This document shows positions 44,255 through 58,653 of a DNA stretch of 64,000 nt, in pieces (position 1 is the stretch's first letter; every line of letters begins with the position of its first letter). The notes beneath the pieces are model-generated. The model searched no databases and was not told the origin of the DNA. It saw only the letters and a list, made by a program, of their open reading frames with translations. The stretch spans positions 175,712-239,711 of the forward strand of contig MU401492.1 in NCBI GenBank assembly GCA_022579005.1, in the 5' to 3' direction. Position numbers and translations under genes: made by a program. This stretch comes from Poronia punctata. Taxonomy: Eukaryota; Ascomycota; Sordariomycetes; Xylariales; Xylariaceae.

Positions 44255-45829
44255 AATTTGGTTTCGTCTATATAGAAGAGTAGGAAAACCGGCGGGGGAA
44301 ATGGGGGCCGCAGGTGATCCATCAAATTATCGCATCTTCCCTTTGTATCAAAGTTTACCCTACGCAAAACCCTCAGTGTATCAAAGCCTCAATAAAGTAG
44401 TTCCGCAGATTTTCATCTCTTGTGATAGATACTTGAGCCGCGAAGATGCAATTTTCCCCCAAATTAATCTGTTGATAAAGTTGAAGTTGCGGGATTCCAT
44501 GCATCCGTCATATTATGTATAAAGAAATATCATTTTCCGCTATATATATATATCAGCCATACATACATACATTCCCAAGAAGCTGAGAGGACGCGTTAGT
44601 TTCCACCTACTGTCTAATAGGCCACTACATAAACAGGGCCTATTAACTACTTACTTACTCATACAGACATAATTCTCCCAGATCTTTCCAACAATAGGTA
44701 CGCCATCCAGTACGAGCTGGATAAATCTCAATCACATGATCTTCAGCTTGACTACTTCCATACCTAGGTACCCCATAGGTTTAGATGGAGTAAGTATATG
44801 AGTGGAACAGGAGGAGAGTTAGGCAGAAACCTATCTGCCAAGTGGCCTCCTGTCATTGCCTACCTAGTGACGAAGAGCCCTTCCAGGCTACTATGTCTTT
44901 GATGGGCACGTACGTGGCTTGGCTTGCTGCGCTGGCCAGGAGTAAGTGGAAGAAGGGGGGAAAAGATGATTAATCACAGGGCGGTTAGAAGCAACCGTTG
45001 GACTTTGGTACATAATCAACGAGATATTGTATTTTTGGGAGCTAATATGCTTAGAATGCCTAGCAACCCAAGGCGTGCCGGCACGTAGCTGGCGTAATGT
45101 ACACTTCGGTATAAACAAGCCAATGTATATAAGGTGACAATCCATTCCACACCCCTTTGAAAAAGTTTCGGGTCACGGTTTTTATGACAGCCATACAAGA
45201 AGCCCCTTGCCTCCGCCTAACGAGCGGCAAGGTCTAGCTGTCTAGCTGCACAGGATGTGACTGACATGGAAAACTTCCGACCACTATCCCAGATCATCTG
45301 TAAGCCCAAACTCGTTTTGAGAAGTTTGGTAGCTTAAGCTGATGGAGATACTGAGGTCAGTCGTAATAGGACGTTTTGTTAACACTAATACCCGTCAAAC
45401 CAGGTATGAAAAAGGAGCCGCGCTATAAGCCATACAAGGCTTTGTTTCCGCCCTGTTGGTGAAATAAATAGATGAATGGTACGCTCGAGCACACATTGCC
45501 CGGTACGCCATTTAGATGCAAATGATCGGGTAAAAACCATATACGCTGACGGCGTCTGCGCCGATCCAGAAGCCACTCCCTGCCAGCTAGGCATGGGCGA
45601 CAAGAGACACTTATGTCAGAGATACTTTCGAGCCTACCCTTTCGGCTCGTTGCGTGAACTTTTTTTTTTTCGTATATATTCCTTTTCATTTTTTTCCTCA
45701 CGGACGAAAATGCCAGTGGGTGCTCATAAACCCCACGGCCTTAGACGGCTAGTAATGCCGTGCAGATGGCGTAAACCCGCTGTCAGAGGACGAGCGATAT
45801 CAATAGGTAATAGGTAGATAGGTATCGGT
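44255..45829. other. 1.6-kb convergent intergenic region
   Basis: Spacer between the 3' ends of ATP3 and the LSD1-like gene. No gene is supported. It includes a short (TA)n run near 44540 and a T10 run near 45660. Confidence 0.55.
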
Positions 45830-48800
45830 TCACTCTCCCATATCGATATCACTGTCTTCGCTCTCGGCATAGCTGTCCACCCGAGCGCGCCTCCTCTTCT
45901 GCTCGCCATCTGGATCATCATCGTCGAGAACGAGCTTGTTATTCTTCTCATATTCTGCTCGTATCTGGATATACCGTTGATCCCAGTCCTTGGCCTGCTT
46001 CTCCCAATTTCTGATCGCCTCGGCATAGGCCTTTTTCTGTTCGGTCGCCTGGTCTTCAAAAGGCTTGCGAGCGTCCGTAGTGGCCTCTTTCCACATCTTA
46101 CTCGTCATCACACGGACTTCGTTTGGTGTGGGCTTTCCCTTACCAGCACGGCGCCCTTCCTCACAGCGCGCACGGGCTGTCTCGTAATTTGCCTTGCTGT
46201 AAAGTAGATAGGGATTGCCCGCGACCTTGGGTGGCCGCCAAGGACGCTCGCCGATTTCCGAGACCACATGTTGCCAGACGGAAACCTCGTAGGCGTCGAT
46301 CCGCGCCTGTCTCGCACCTGCGGGTGATATCCCCCCTTCGTTCACCTTGCGCTTTAGTCTATTTGAAAGAGATAGGGCTGAATCTTTCGGCAAAATGAGC
46401 GGAATAGGCACTTGAATGGGGCCGAGCATGGCATCTATAACTTCGGAAGCGGCACGTAGTCCAGATAGATACGCGCCATGGACAGTAGCAGGATGTGTGC
46501 TGGTCGTATGCTCCCCAGCGAAGAATAGATTTCCAACTGGCTGGGCCATGGTTTGGTAGTCGTCTACACGCATAGCAGGGCTGGCCGACGAGTAAGACCC
46601 TCGGGCAAACCTATCTGAGCCCCACCGGGTGACGATAGAATGGACAGGCTGAGGGACCTTGCCGCCAAATACACCTTGGAGCACTTCTGTGGCCTCAGCC
46701 ACAAGTTCGTCGTTCTTGGAATGTTCCGTGTCGAAGCCAGCATCGCCCGCCATCAAGGCAAGAAGCACGGGGATCCCGCTCGTATTTGACACATTGAACC
46801 ATTGGAAACAGCGACCCCGCCGGGAGGCGTAGTCGCTTTGCTTGAGACTGTGACGAGCCAGCGGTGACCGCAAACAACCAAATATGTCTGTGGCGCTGTC
46901 CCAGAATACATGATCATACACCAAGATGATCTTGTTTAGAATACCGAAGCCGATGCGAGAGATGGCATCTGCCTTCGTCGGGGGGAGGGGGGGTCGGAAT
47001 TCGACGCTTCCGTGCTTCAACACACCAAGCGGGATAGTGGAGACCACATAGTCGGCTTCAACTACAGAACCGTCTTCGCACTCGACCCGGGCCCCACCTC
47101 TTCCTTCGGGGTCATACGAGACCTTCTTGACTGCAGTATCTTTCCGTATATCGAGCCGTGACGGCGCAACAGCAAGGCCGACTGGAACGCTTTGGTAACC
47201 GCCTACAACCATGGTATGCTTGCCTTCCCACTCGTTGCCCGCGTCGAGATCCCAGCCTCCAATACTGAGTTGATGGTAATTTGTTGCGTTGCTGTACTCG
47301 AGGTTGGCAACGTGCCAGTTCATCAACCTAAAATCTTGCGCCGTCAAGTCGACAATGTTTTTATATTGTGTGATGGCCTCGTCCACGACCGATCCGAGGG
47401 TGGCATCAGATGCCTTTGCAGCCGCATCTAATTCTAGATCACGATCTTCCGAGACGCCATCTTTCAGCGTCCATCCCATCAAGCGCGCCTTATACGCAGC
47501 TTTGAAGGCAGCCGGTGTGCCCGGCTCGACATGTGTTCGTCCCGTGGCTCTATCCGTGGACACGGGCACCAGACTGACTTGTGGACCTAAGCTTTGTTTT
47601 GAAACAGGTGGTGCCTGTGGGAGGGCAGCCGTGGCTTCCTCCGCCTTGGCGATGGACTTATAGCCGTCCGAAGAACTATCACGGCCCTCATCTATCAGGG
47701 CTTTATTGCCCTCGATCAGTTTAGACGGTTGTATCTTAAATTTGTAGTCTGAAACTCGTTCGAGACAGTCGTTAAAAAGTTTCTCCACCAATCGGTCTCG
47801 ATCCTCGTCCACCGGTTTACCATTAGTATCATACAATATCGCGTCGGGCCTCAGAGCGTGATAAGGCAGGGCCATCTGTCCGCGCACGAGTACATTCAAG
47901 GGGTTGCCTCGCTCGAAGCCAGTGATGATCATCCCACCACACTCGACACTATGACGCCGGCCCCTAAACCCTATCATAGGGGAACTCTTGCTGCTGTCAA
48001 GTGCTCGGGAATAGACGCGGCCACCAAGGCGATGTCGCCCCTCGAGAATAATGACCCGGGGCGGTTCTGCCCCCGAGTCGCGGAATTGGTCGGCATATTG
48101 CTTGAACAGACTGTCAAGCTGTCTCCCACAGCCGAGCCCACTCATGCCGGCTCCAATCACCACAACCGTCTTCCCGGCTTTCAGCGGTTCTTGCTGCTTT
48201 TTTGACCGCTTTTTACTGACCGGTATCTCCGCCGCGCCGAAGTTGATGTGCCCGGATCGGACGAGCCAGTCGTAGCAGACACTGGCAACGTCGTACCATC
48301 TCGGGTCTTTGGCACATCCCACGGCTTCCTCTCGGGATACGCCGATACGAGGATTGCTGATCCACAGACGGAGAATGCCATTACGGATATTTAGATATGT
48401 CGTCACTTGTGTGTGGCTTATATGCTCTCTCAGCATAGAATATTCATCCGAATGCAAGGCATAGGGATTTAGCCTTGATGATTCAGCCGCCGCAATGCAC
48501 TGATGGGCGTAGTCTTGCGGTGCGATATCGGTCGGTATGGATACACGAGGTCGTATATCAAACGACCGTCTCCGTGTGGGGGCCGTCGTGTTGGAGTTGG
48601 TAGTCCCAGTCGACGAGTTCCCCGATATCCCCGAGTCGACCGGCGTGGTCCCTTTACTAGATATCGATGTCGGCGGAGGAGGCGAAGTCAAATCCGACAA
48701 GTGATCAGATAAGAGTGACGCTGACGATTCACAAGGATTGCCTATATGCTCTTGAGACGCCGCGAGAGGCGGATTGGGGCTGTCGGACCGCGTCTCATCA

Positions 48801-49259
48801 CGACAAGTTCTACAACTAGTTTTAGATAGTGCGTAGCCAAGGGGTAGGCAGGCTTATTCACGTGCTTAAAGTGAAGGGGAAAAAATTGAAAAATTGGAAA
48901 AATTGAAAATACAGTCAACGAAGGGAATGTGAGACTTACATTGTTTCCTCCGCTGTGCTCGATATAGAAGTAGTACGGCTATGTCCCATGTCGACATCCT
49001 CGATCTTCACGACAATCTCGGATTCAGCCTCAGCCTCAGCCTCAGCATCAGCCATGTCTGTCGGCGAAGGCATGTGTTTGTTGTTATGGTGATGGTAGCC
49101 AATATCTCCGTTGAGGAATATCGAAGATATGGCTGGTATATCATTTGATAGGGCCGGTTTCGTGCCAAGGTTGAGATTATACAAGTCCTCAGACGACAAG
49201 AATGACCCAGCACCAGCAGATTCCCCCTCCTCTGCCATCGGCGTCTGCACGGTTGTCAT
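45830..49259 (-). CDS. LSD1-family histone demethylase with SWIRM, amine oxidase and HMG-box domains (1099 aa)
   Basis: FAD-dependent lysine demethylase related to S. pombe Lsd1/Swm1. Two exons, 49259-48940 and 48809-45830, with a 130-bp intron (GTAAGT, TTGTAG) that joins EETI to TCRDETRS in frame. Domain order: disordered acidic N-terminus; SWIRM domain at about residues 203-298 (YLNIRNGILRLWISNPR, DPRWYDVASVCYDWLVRSG); FAD site VVVIGAGMSGLGCGRQL at about 322-338; amine oxidase with GGRVYSRAL, STIPLGVLKHG, INKIILVYD-type (here LNKIILVYD) and LFFAGEHTTSTHPATVHGA; a C-terminal HMG box (GNPYLLYSKANYE ... WKEATTDARKPFEDQA) and an acidic tail. The C-terminal HMG box sets the fungal group apart from animal LSD1. 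A further 5' non-coding exon is possible. Confidence 0.93.
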
Positions 49260-50500
49260 ATTTCGTGAAACCACGTTCGGCGTGGCTGGGGCTCAACATC
49301 GATATACGAATACAATAGGAGGTCGTTCAATTTTTGTCGCGGATGCGGAGCCTGTCCCTGGGCCAAGAATTGTCCCATTGAATACTGACCGTTGAGGTGT
49401 ACAGACTACACTCTCATTAACCCATCCAACTATATCATGGGCTCAGCATGCCTTGATGGGGTGGGGAACGTGGTCGACCTGTCGATGGAGGTTAGGGCAA
49501 TAGTTGAGAGAAATGGTAACATAAGATCTGATGTGAGAGTTCTCAGGTCCTCGATGTTAATACGCCGGGACGGGCTTGCGGATCATCGAACCATCATCCA
49601 CTGTGAAGACGGGGCGACGAAGGGTTTGGTTTTATACTGTACCTTGAACGGAGTCTATACTGTACGGCTTGACCAATGCTGCTGGCCAACATTCAACGGT
49701 ATTTAGACGCGGTATGCGGCACAGAAGACTTGCTCGGAGAGGATGTCAAAGTCGATTATTATGTGGATCATGGCAATAAAGGAGTTGCCCGGGGTTTAGA
49801 CAAGAGCTCTTGGTACTGCTCGTAACACAGCAGGGCTAGTTGTACTTCAATTAGAAATGACACTGTAGAAAATACGTGATATTTGTATCAACTTGAAGTG
49901 ACGGGCGGAAGAATGTCTTGAGATACGCTCCTGGACCACTAACGTATGCTGAGACTTCCACCCATCAAACTGGGGAAGGGCCTAAAAATCTAGACTAGAT
50001 AGAGGTAATGCCTCCTGGATACAGGTAGGATGTCTCTACGAGTAGGCATGATCTATCAACTGCCTCGACTCACGTGATAATCTTTAAGATTGTACCAGCT
50101 GGTATTGAAGCTTATCTCCTGAGCGTAATACACACTGGGGATGGTCAAAGGTACCTGATCTTAGCAAAAAGTACATGTACAGAAACGCCGCTTGGGCTTA
50201 GGAGCTACTTTACCAGATATGGTAAGTACGATAGACACCGTGTTCGTCACTCATGCACTGCCCTTCGAGAAACAGCAACATGCAAGACTTGCCTCACTCT
50301 CCAACAAACTTAAAGTCTGGATTGATCATCTTCGAGATCCGACAAGAATTACCCTCAGATCTAGACTTCATATCGAACAAACGTTATCCTCTACATATAG
50401 CAGCAGTCTTGATCCATGATTACTTCACCAATGTCATGCCTTGCGTAACAGGGTCTTTTCGGAGGCATCTCTAGACTAATCACCTACAATAGGTATTCAC
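49260..50500. other. 1.2-kb intergenic region, promoter of the LSD1-like gene
   Basis: Spacer between tandem minus-strand genes. No gene is supported; small plus-strand frames have no motif. Confidence 0.55.
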
Positions 50501-52816
50501 CTAGGAAGCCAATCCCGCCCCAGGAGACGCTGTAGACTGCGGCACACCTTGCGCAAAGAGGCTCTTTTCGATCGCCGCTCCCATCATTCTATTCCCGCTG
50601 ATAATCGATGTTGCGCAGATAACAATATCTCTCCGTGCTACGCGGGCGTGGGTCAGTCGCATGAACTGGAGAGGGGCGTTGATGATCATCAGAATGGCCT
50701 TACCTTCTTCCTTCTTTGCGATGAATCTCAGAGCCGCAATCTCTGTAAAGGTTATACCACCCACAAACACAACGAACACTGTCTTCCTATCACCGCCCCC
50801 GGACAAGAGAGCCCTGGCTTTAACGGCCTTGTCTTCACCCTTTTGGACCTCATCAAAGGCCGGGCCACGCGCGTGCTTGACCACGTCATCAAATCCTCGC
50901 CACCCTTGCCCGCCGCTCCCAGCTACCGCGCCGACACCACCACCAGCATTACCGCGGGTAATAGAAAATAGGTATTGCTTTTGTAGGACGCATTGGACCA
51001 AGCGGATAGATAGCGGCGCATATCCACTATAGACGTAGGCGATATCATCCGGTTCATGCTCGTTGACCTCGTCCACAATGAGCCGGAGCTGCTTTCGAAG
51101 GTATGTGTAGTTCGTCTTGGTCCCGGGGCTGCTGCCCGCGCCAGGCATGGGAATCATATTGGCCATCGGCGAGCTTCGGGGTAGAAATAGCTGCAGCTTC
51201 TCGAGGTTCTGTAGCGTTATGAGGTGCTGGTATCCATAACCTTCGAGGATTAGACGTCGGAATTGATCAAAGTCTTTCGACTTGATGCCACCTGATACGC
51301 AGGAATAAACGCACAGCAGTCGGAGTACTTCGGGGAGTGGCGCGCCCCTTGCAACTAATTCTTCAATTGCCTCGTGCTGGGAGCTGGGATCCGCACCGGC
51401 GGCGAGATTTTGCTGGGCCTCTAATAGTTTCGTGAACTGGTCCGTTCGAGTATGTTTCATGATATCGTCGACTAAGCCCGTATGTATCTTCAAACTCTGG
51501 TGCTCTGCTTGATAGCCAGGCAGCTTTTTTACAAAATCTTTTAGTTCCGCCACTGTTTTCGAGCCATGGCGGCTTTCGTAGTCACTTTGTAGTCTTCGCG
51601 CAACTTTATTCAGCATTGTACCGACAACGGCGAAATTCGTGTCCCGCAGACCTTCGTAGAGCTTGTCTGATGAATCGAGTTGGATCTTACGTTTCCTCGA
51701 GGCTTGGTTGGCATTGGCATTGGCGGCCGCGGATGCTCCCTGGGACTGCGGCTGGGACGAGGCCCCGACAATGGTCGAGTCCACATCTGCTTGATTGTTT
51801 TGTATTCCCCATACTTCGTCGAGGAGTCCTTCGTATGTTAGTTGGGTGAGTAGAGGCGAAACAAAGTCCACTTCTCGGTCAATAATGATGACGCTTTCGA
51901 TCGAGTTACTCGGGGTGAGCCCAGCCTTGTTCGTCGTTCCACCGGTAGTCTCGTCGGCGAGTATTTCCTGCCTCATTCGCGTAAGAAGCCCGGCCACCCG
52001 CTTTGCATGATCCCCCTTCCCTACCACTCGAGGGAAAAGACCATGTTTTGACTGTATCCCCATCAATGCCCTGGCCATTAGAAAGGCTGGCGTCGTATCG
52101 TTGAATAGATATAAGTCGCGGAAGGAATCATCGAGTTCGAGAGATAAAACATCACGCTCCAGCGGGAAAAAGAAAATTGGCAGTTCAGATATATTCACGT
52201 CACCAAGGACACCGGCTTCTTCTAATAGCTTATCGGATACTATTGTTCGTCGAGGGACCCAAAATACGTGGAATTCGTGTCCGGTTTGGCTCTCGCGCTG
52301 CAGCCGCTTGATCTGATCTGGAATGGGAGTGTTAGTAGCAGTAGAACCACCCAAAAGAGGCTACGGTTATCTCTAGCTATTGAATGGTAACCTTAAGAGT
52401 GGCGGAAGAGCTATGCGCCTCGAGGGGAACGACTCACCTGCGATAGATTGGGCATGGCGGGCGCACTCTCCTCTCGCGATAAACACGACATTCCGTTGGC
52501 TGGTATCGGTATTATTGTTCTCTAAAAAGAAGAACTTATCGACGCCATAGTCATGTAACGTTGAAACCTTGACGATAACGCCGACAGGACCGGCAAGGCC
52601 ACGCTCGATCACAAGGTTCTTCTTGCCCCGTACCTACAATCAAAATCAAGACTTGTGAGTTGAAATTGTACAGCAAACACCAAGCAGCAGAACCACCAGC
52701 TGTAGCAGAGAGGTATGGTCACAGGCAGCCTTACTTACGCTCTCTAGAAGATAGAGAAGGTCCTTGCGAGCCTTGTCTCGTATGTACTCGACGTCGAACC
52801 CCTCATGAGGAGCCAT
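50501..52816 (-). CDS. VPS33: vacuolar sorting protein VPS33, Sec1/Munc18 family (696 aa)
   Basis: SM-family subunit of the HOPS/CORVET tethering complexes that assembles SNAREs at the vacuole. Three exons: 52816-52739, 52633-52438 and 52317-50501. Introns are 105 and 120 bp. Junctions restore LLESVRGKKNLVIERGLAGPVG and HAQSIADQIKRLQRE. Family features include KDLLYLLESVRGKKNLV, VSTLHDYGVDKFFFLE, ESVIIIDREVDFVSPLLTQLTYEGLLDE, and the C-terminal VFVVFVGGITFTEIAALRF. Glycine-rich and poly-Ala loops (GNAGGGVGAVAGSGG) are lineage-specific low complexity. Length is in the family range. Confidence 0.95.
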
Positions 52817-53673
52817 TGTGAGCTAGCTCTACATGGGGGTTTGTTGCTTATGCTTCTGAAGGATGTTCTAATGCTCAGAAATGAACAGGCCCTCCTGAAG
52901 CTGTGACAAGAAAATATGATTTCTATAAGTGGTGATATGATGGGAAGGAAGACGCCTTTAGGCGCGCTTTAGGTTATCACCTACATACTCTGCCCGTACG
53001 AGTAGATAGAGCGCGTACTGTGTCAGGAGTCTATGTACAGTGTACTTGGATATGAGCAAACAGTGGGCGCTGTGGTACCTAGTGCCAAAGTCAGCGGGGC
53101 CATCCACTTCCGATCCCAGGGTATGTACCTTTTTAAGGTAAGTACACAAGTGGTGAGCTCCGACGTCATTAGTCATAAACACCAGGCCTCAAATTGAAAA
53201 GTGCAAGCGGATTGTTTCAACTTTTGGGATCATATTCATAGCCGCTGTTGCTAATTAGGATTATTCTCACATCACGACCTTGGCCGTATCAGACAGCTTG
53301 AAGGATAAAATTTGTATAATAGAATCTTGTAGAAGAGCACAATGATCCGGCCTGTTTTGACCATATGATCGAGATGTCTCCATTCGCGGTGTTGGCCAAA
53401 TACTCCTAGACCCCATCCTGTACCAGTTCCTAGAGGGTGATAACCACCTCAACCCAACATACGGGTATTTTTCTTGCTCGGTTCAAGAGACGCCTACCCA
53501 GCCTGAGCAGACGGTCCAACTTGCAAGATACCTAGCTAGACACCAGCTCCACGCTCTTGGAAGTGCAGATGCCCAGACCTATGGCCTTACCGCACGCGGG
53601 GGGCAAGTTCCCAAGACATACAGATGTCGATCATCCATGTATGTGCCTAAGTCGTTTCTTGGGCCATATTCCT
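52817..53673. other. intergenic region, promoter of VPS33
   Basis: An 857-bp spacer between tandem minus-strand genes. No gene is supported. Confidence 0.55.
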
Positions 53674-54272
53674 TTATACGGCATTATCGTGGTATAGGAA
53701 TGAAATATCCTTTGGCCGTAGACGGTTACTGCGTACAAAGTCCTCGTCCCCGGGTGGGCGCTCGTTCTTGGTGTTGCCGGTTAACATGCTTTGAATACTC
53801 ATACAGATGCTCTCGACGTTCTGGACAGGGCTCCATCCTTGCGTTCCCAGGAGATCAAGACAGATAATGCCATTTGAGTATATATGGGGGTGCATCGGTA
53901 TCGGCCTATTGTCCAGCTTGACAAAGACCACCTCGGGTGCCTCTACCTCAGAATAACAGTTTAGCGCCAGCCCATTTGTTTCACGTGTATCGAGGTATGA
54001 AAATATATAACATACCAATAGGATACGAGTTGCTGAACTTAAATTTTAAACGGTATGTTTCTCCGGCATATAGTGGGTTCTGGTCAAGGACTTTGATATC
54101 CAGGAGCCACTCCTCTAGATTATCTGCAGAGACGAGCGCTATGCCCGGCGGCAGGCTCTTTGTGATCTAATCGAATATTTGTGAGGTCAACACAATTGAA
54201 CAGAAATTCATTGTTGTCAAGATATACCTTTGTTAATTCTTTACCAAGTCGTTTAGGGCCAAGGCCTGCCAT
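53674..54272 (-). CDS. ubiquitin-conjugating enzyme E2, UBE2W/Ubc16 type (154 aa)
   Basis: E2 of the W class, whose animal member ubiquitinates protein N-termini. Three exons: 54272-54228, 54166-54016 and 53942-53674. Introns are 61 and 73 bp. The second acceptor is chosen as GTAG (53944-53943), giving SYPIEAPEVVF; an upstream CTGAG would add one residue. Class markers are PMHPHIYSNG followed by the active-site Cys at about residue 93 in GIICLDLLG, WSPVQNVESICMSIQSMLTG, and a C-terminal YHDNAV comparable to the YHDD ending of animal UBE2W. Short N-terminus KRLGKELTK. Compact and complete. Confidence 0.9.
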
Positions 54273-56552
54273 TTTGATAGAAGTGATTGCTGGTTGATGC
54301 ACTATATCTGCCTACAGGGTAGCAGGCGTAAATATTCGGGGCGCGGGGGATAGTAAGGTATGGCGTTGCTCTTCAGATCGGTCGGCACCGCGTCTTCCCC
54401 CAACTCTCCACGGTGGCCCGAGAATGTGCCTACGAGTAGGTTGAGCTTCTAGGACCAAGCTTCATGCGGAATGTGCAGTGTTGTATAAGAAGAAGGGCTA
54501 TGAGAAGGGGAGTTTATAGGAGCAAGAGGACTGGTAGGGATGCATCTGAAAGTTACAAGGGAGGGGATTTGAACGGACGTGGTTGAAAGTTTACAACCTA
54601 AAATATCTACTAAACTAGGAGCCTAGTATCAGGTTCACATGTAAGTAAGTATTGTTTGTTGGTGCAAATACCTTAACGTGCTTGTAGGTATATGCATGTG
54701 TACACATACATAAGGCAGGTACAGGTATTTACCTTCTGTACCCATGTACCTCTTAGCCTAAGGTTACCTATGGTAGGTACATTAGGTAAGTAGTAGGTAC
54801 CTACATACACATTCAATAACTCTAGGCCTTAAGCTCAGAGGTTTGCATGTGCCAATATGCCTATTAGTACATACAGCTAGAGGTATAAAACCTAGGATCG
54901 GTTAAAAAAAAACTCTTACATAGGTGTGTGATAGAGTGTAATACTCTACATAATCTAAGGTACCTATACATAAGGTACTTACCTTTATATATTTGCTTGC
55001 CTTACAGGTTGTCCTTTGAGGTATGATGATATAGGTAGGGTAAGTAAGTTAAGGTCGGGCAGGTTGGGTACACGTAGGGAGCTGGAATACCCAGGTTATC
55101 CCGTTATGTAATATAGGTATCTAGTTTATCCCCGCATTCATCTGACGATAAGGTACATACAGGTAGATACAAGCAGATGATGCCATAGGTAAACCGTAAG
55201 GGCCAGAACGGTTGGATATGATTGTTTACATGATGTCCCTCTGTAATTTTCCTGCTTAGTTAACATTCCAGAAGAAAATCTTGAAAGCCTATGAAAAGCC
55301 TATCATGCTAGCTGCTCAGCTCAACTACTCGTATCTTGGTAATTTTGCTGTCTTACAAGAAAGTGGCTGTTAAAATGAGGGAGCCAAATAGGGTGACATC
55401 TTGAAGTACAAAGAAAGGTGCTGGAAAAACAACTTGGACAGGGTTGACAGTATAAGCCACTCGTAGCCCCGCACTCCACGATCTGCAGCAATCAAGATGG
55501 ACAGGCTTTCTTGTTTAAACCCCTATAATAGGGGTCAATGTCCCTCCTACTGCCACTTATTGCGGCTGAGCAGCGTTGGTAGCCTCTGCTGAACATAAAC
55601 AAATCCGTTGTTTTGTTATACAGCAACAGCATTTCTTATGCATCATTCACGGCACATGCTTGTCGTGGCCCACTGCTGGCTATAGATGTACGTGTAGACC
55701 GGCAGACCGGCATGTAGTTGCCCTACCTAATGCCCCCCCACTACCTTTAGGTGCCTGCCTCAAGGCCCTTGAAGGCAGATAGACAACCAACAAATGTCAG
55801 ACGGGATGGGCTCGGCACAACTCAGCCTTGCACTTGACCATATGTATCTAGGTACTACCTTAGCTCAGCACCGAATGTTTTTCAGGATCAACCTTGCTAC
55901 CTAGTAGGTTAGGGGTTTAGTTGATAAACCTTGAAAGAGATGAGGCTTCTTGATCATAACACTCTTGTTAAGAACAAGCTATATGTATCTAGGTACCACA
56001 AAATCGACAAGCCACAAAACTAATAAAGTCACAGTTGCCTCTGTTTTTTTAAAGCTTGAATCGTATTGATCCAAGTTCACTTTCATTACAACAAACGTCC
56101 TGAACACTTTCATGAGTGCCCGACCAGCACCTTTGGATTAGGTAGCAAAAGCAAGTACTATCGGTTAGGTAGTCCCTCGTAAGGGGCCAAGGTACCCTGT
56201 CTAGCCCCCAGTTAACCAACCCCCCGAGCCCCTCCCCCTCCTTGGGAGTTCTTACACCCCACCTTGACATCCGAATTGGTCCTAATATCATTGCTTTCAA
56301 GCCGCGATCGAATATCAAGTCCGTCCTCTCAGCAATCTAGACTATTGATAATGATACCGACTTGCTTACTTGGCTTAAGTAGGTAGCTTCACCCGACCTA
56401 TATATCAAAGAGCTTGCTCTTTGAACGACCACGTCTTAGCTTTAGCTACTATTCCCACCGCTTAACCTAATCGCCCGATACGCCGCGCGCCCGTGTCCTA
56501 CCTACTCCATCACTGTCATTTCTACGCGCCGACAAGCGCACCCGACGTCACA
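54273..56552. other. 2.3-kb divergent promoter region rich in TAGGTA motifs
   Basis: Lies between the E2 gene and the CaMK gene. No gene is supported. Between about 54640 and 55110 the motifs GGTAGGTA, GTACCTAC and TAAGGTAC recur at very high density on both strands. The final 200 bp before 56553 are the CaMK leader. Confidence 0.55.
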
Positions 56553-58105
<1,553 letters not shown>

Positions 58106-58653
58106 ACGAACAGATTTTACACGGCCGTTACCCCGAGCTGCTACGAATGAACCCGTACATGAGGGTAGGGAAGAAATAAGAAGAGAGAGAAATGCTCGCC
58201 TAAGCGCAGAAATGTGCTTATTTCGCCGTAACAGAAACGTTCTGTTTTGTTTCTTACCGTTTCTTTCTGTTGATTTGCAGAATGTCTGTCGGGTTTGGCA
58301 ACTACTACCTTGTCACTAGGCGTTATGTTGGTGTAGCCAATGGACAGATCAGATGTATGTTTATTATCTCTTCAGCGTCGTGGCACCTCCCGAAGAGGCT
58401 GTCAAAACCTTAGAGCCTTCGAGGTGCTCGCATTTTTACGTATCCATTTCCTTCATCATGAGCGGGTTTGCGTATTAGGGGTAACACCATCCCACGTAGT
58501 ACAACGATACGCATGGCATGCATGCGTCTCCCGCTTACATTGTAAGTTTATTATTATTTGTTCGCGTGTGACATTATATGTCGACACATTTGTATTAATA
58601 CGATAGACCGCTCATCCACTTGACCCCTTTACCCGCTAGCATGAAACAAAAAA
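58106..58653. other. convergent intergenic region
   Basis: A 548-bp spacer between two 3' ends. No gene is supported. Confidence 0.6.
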
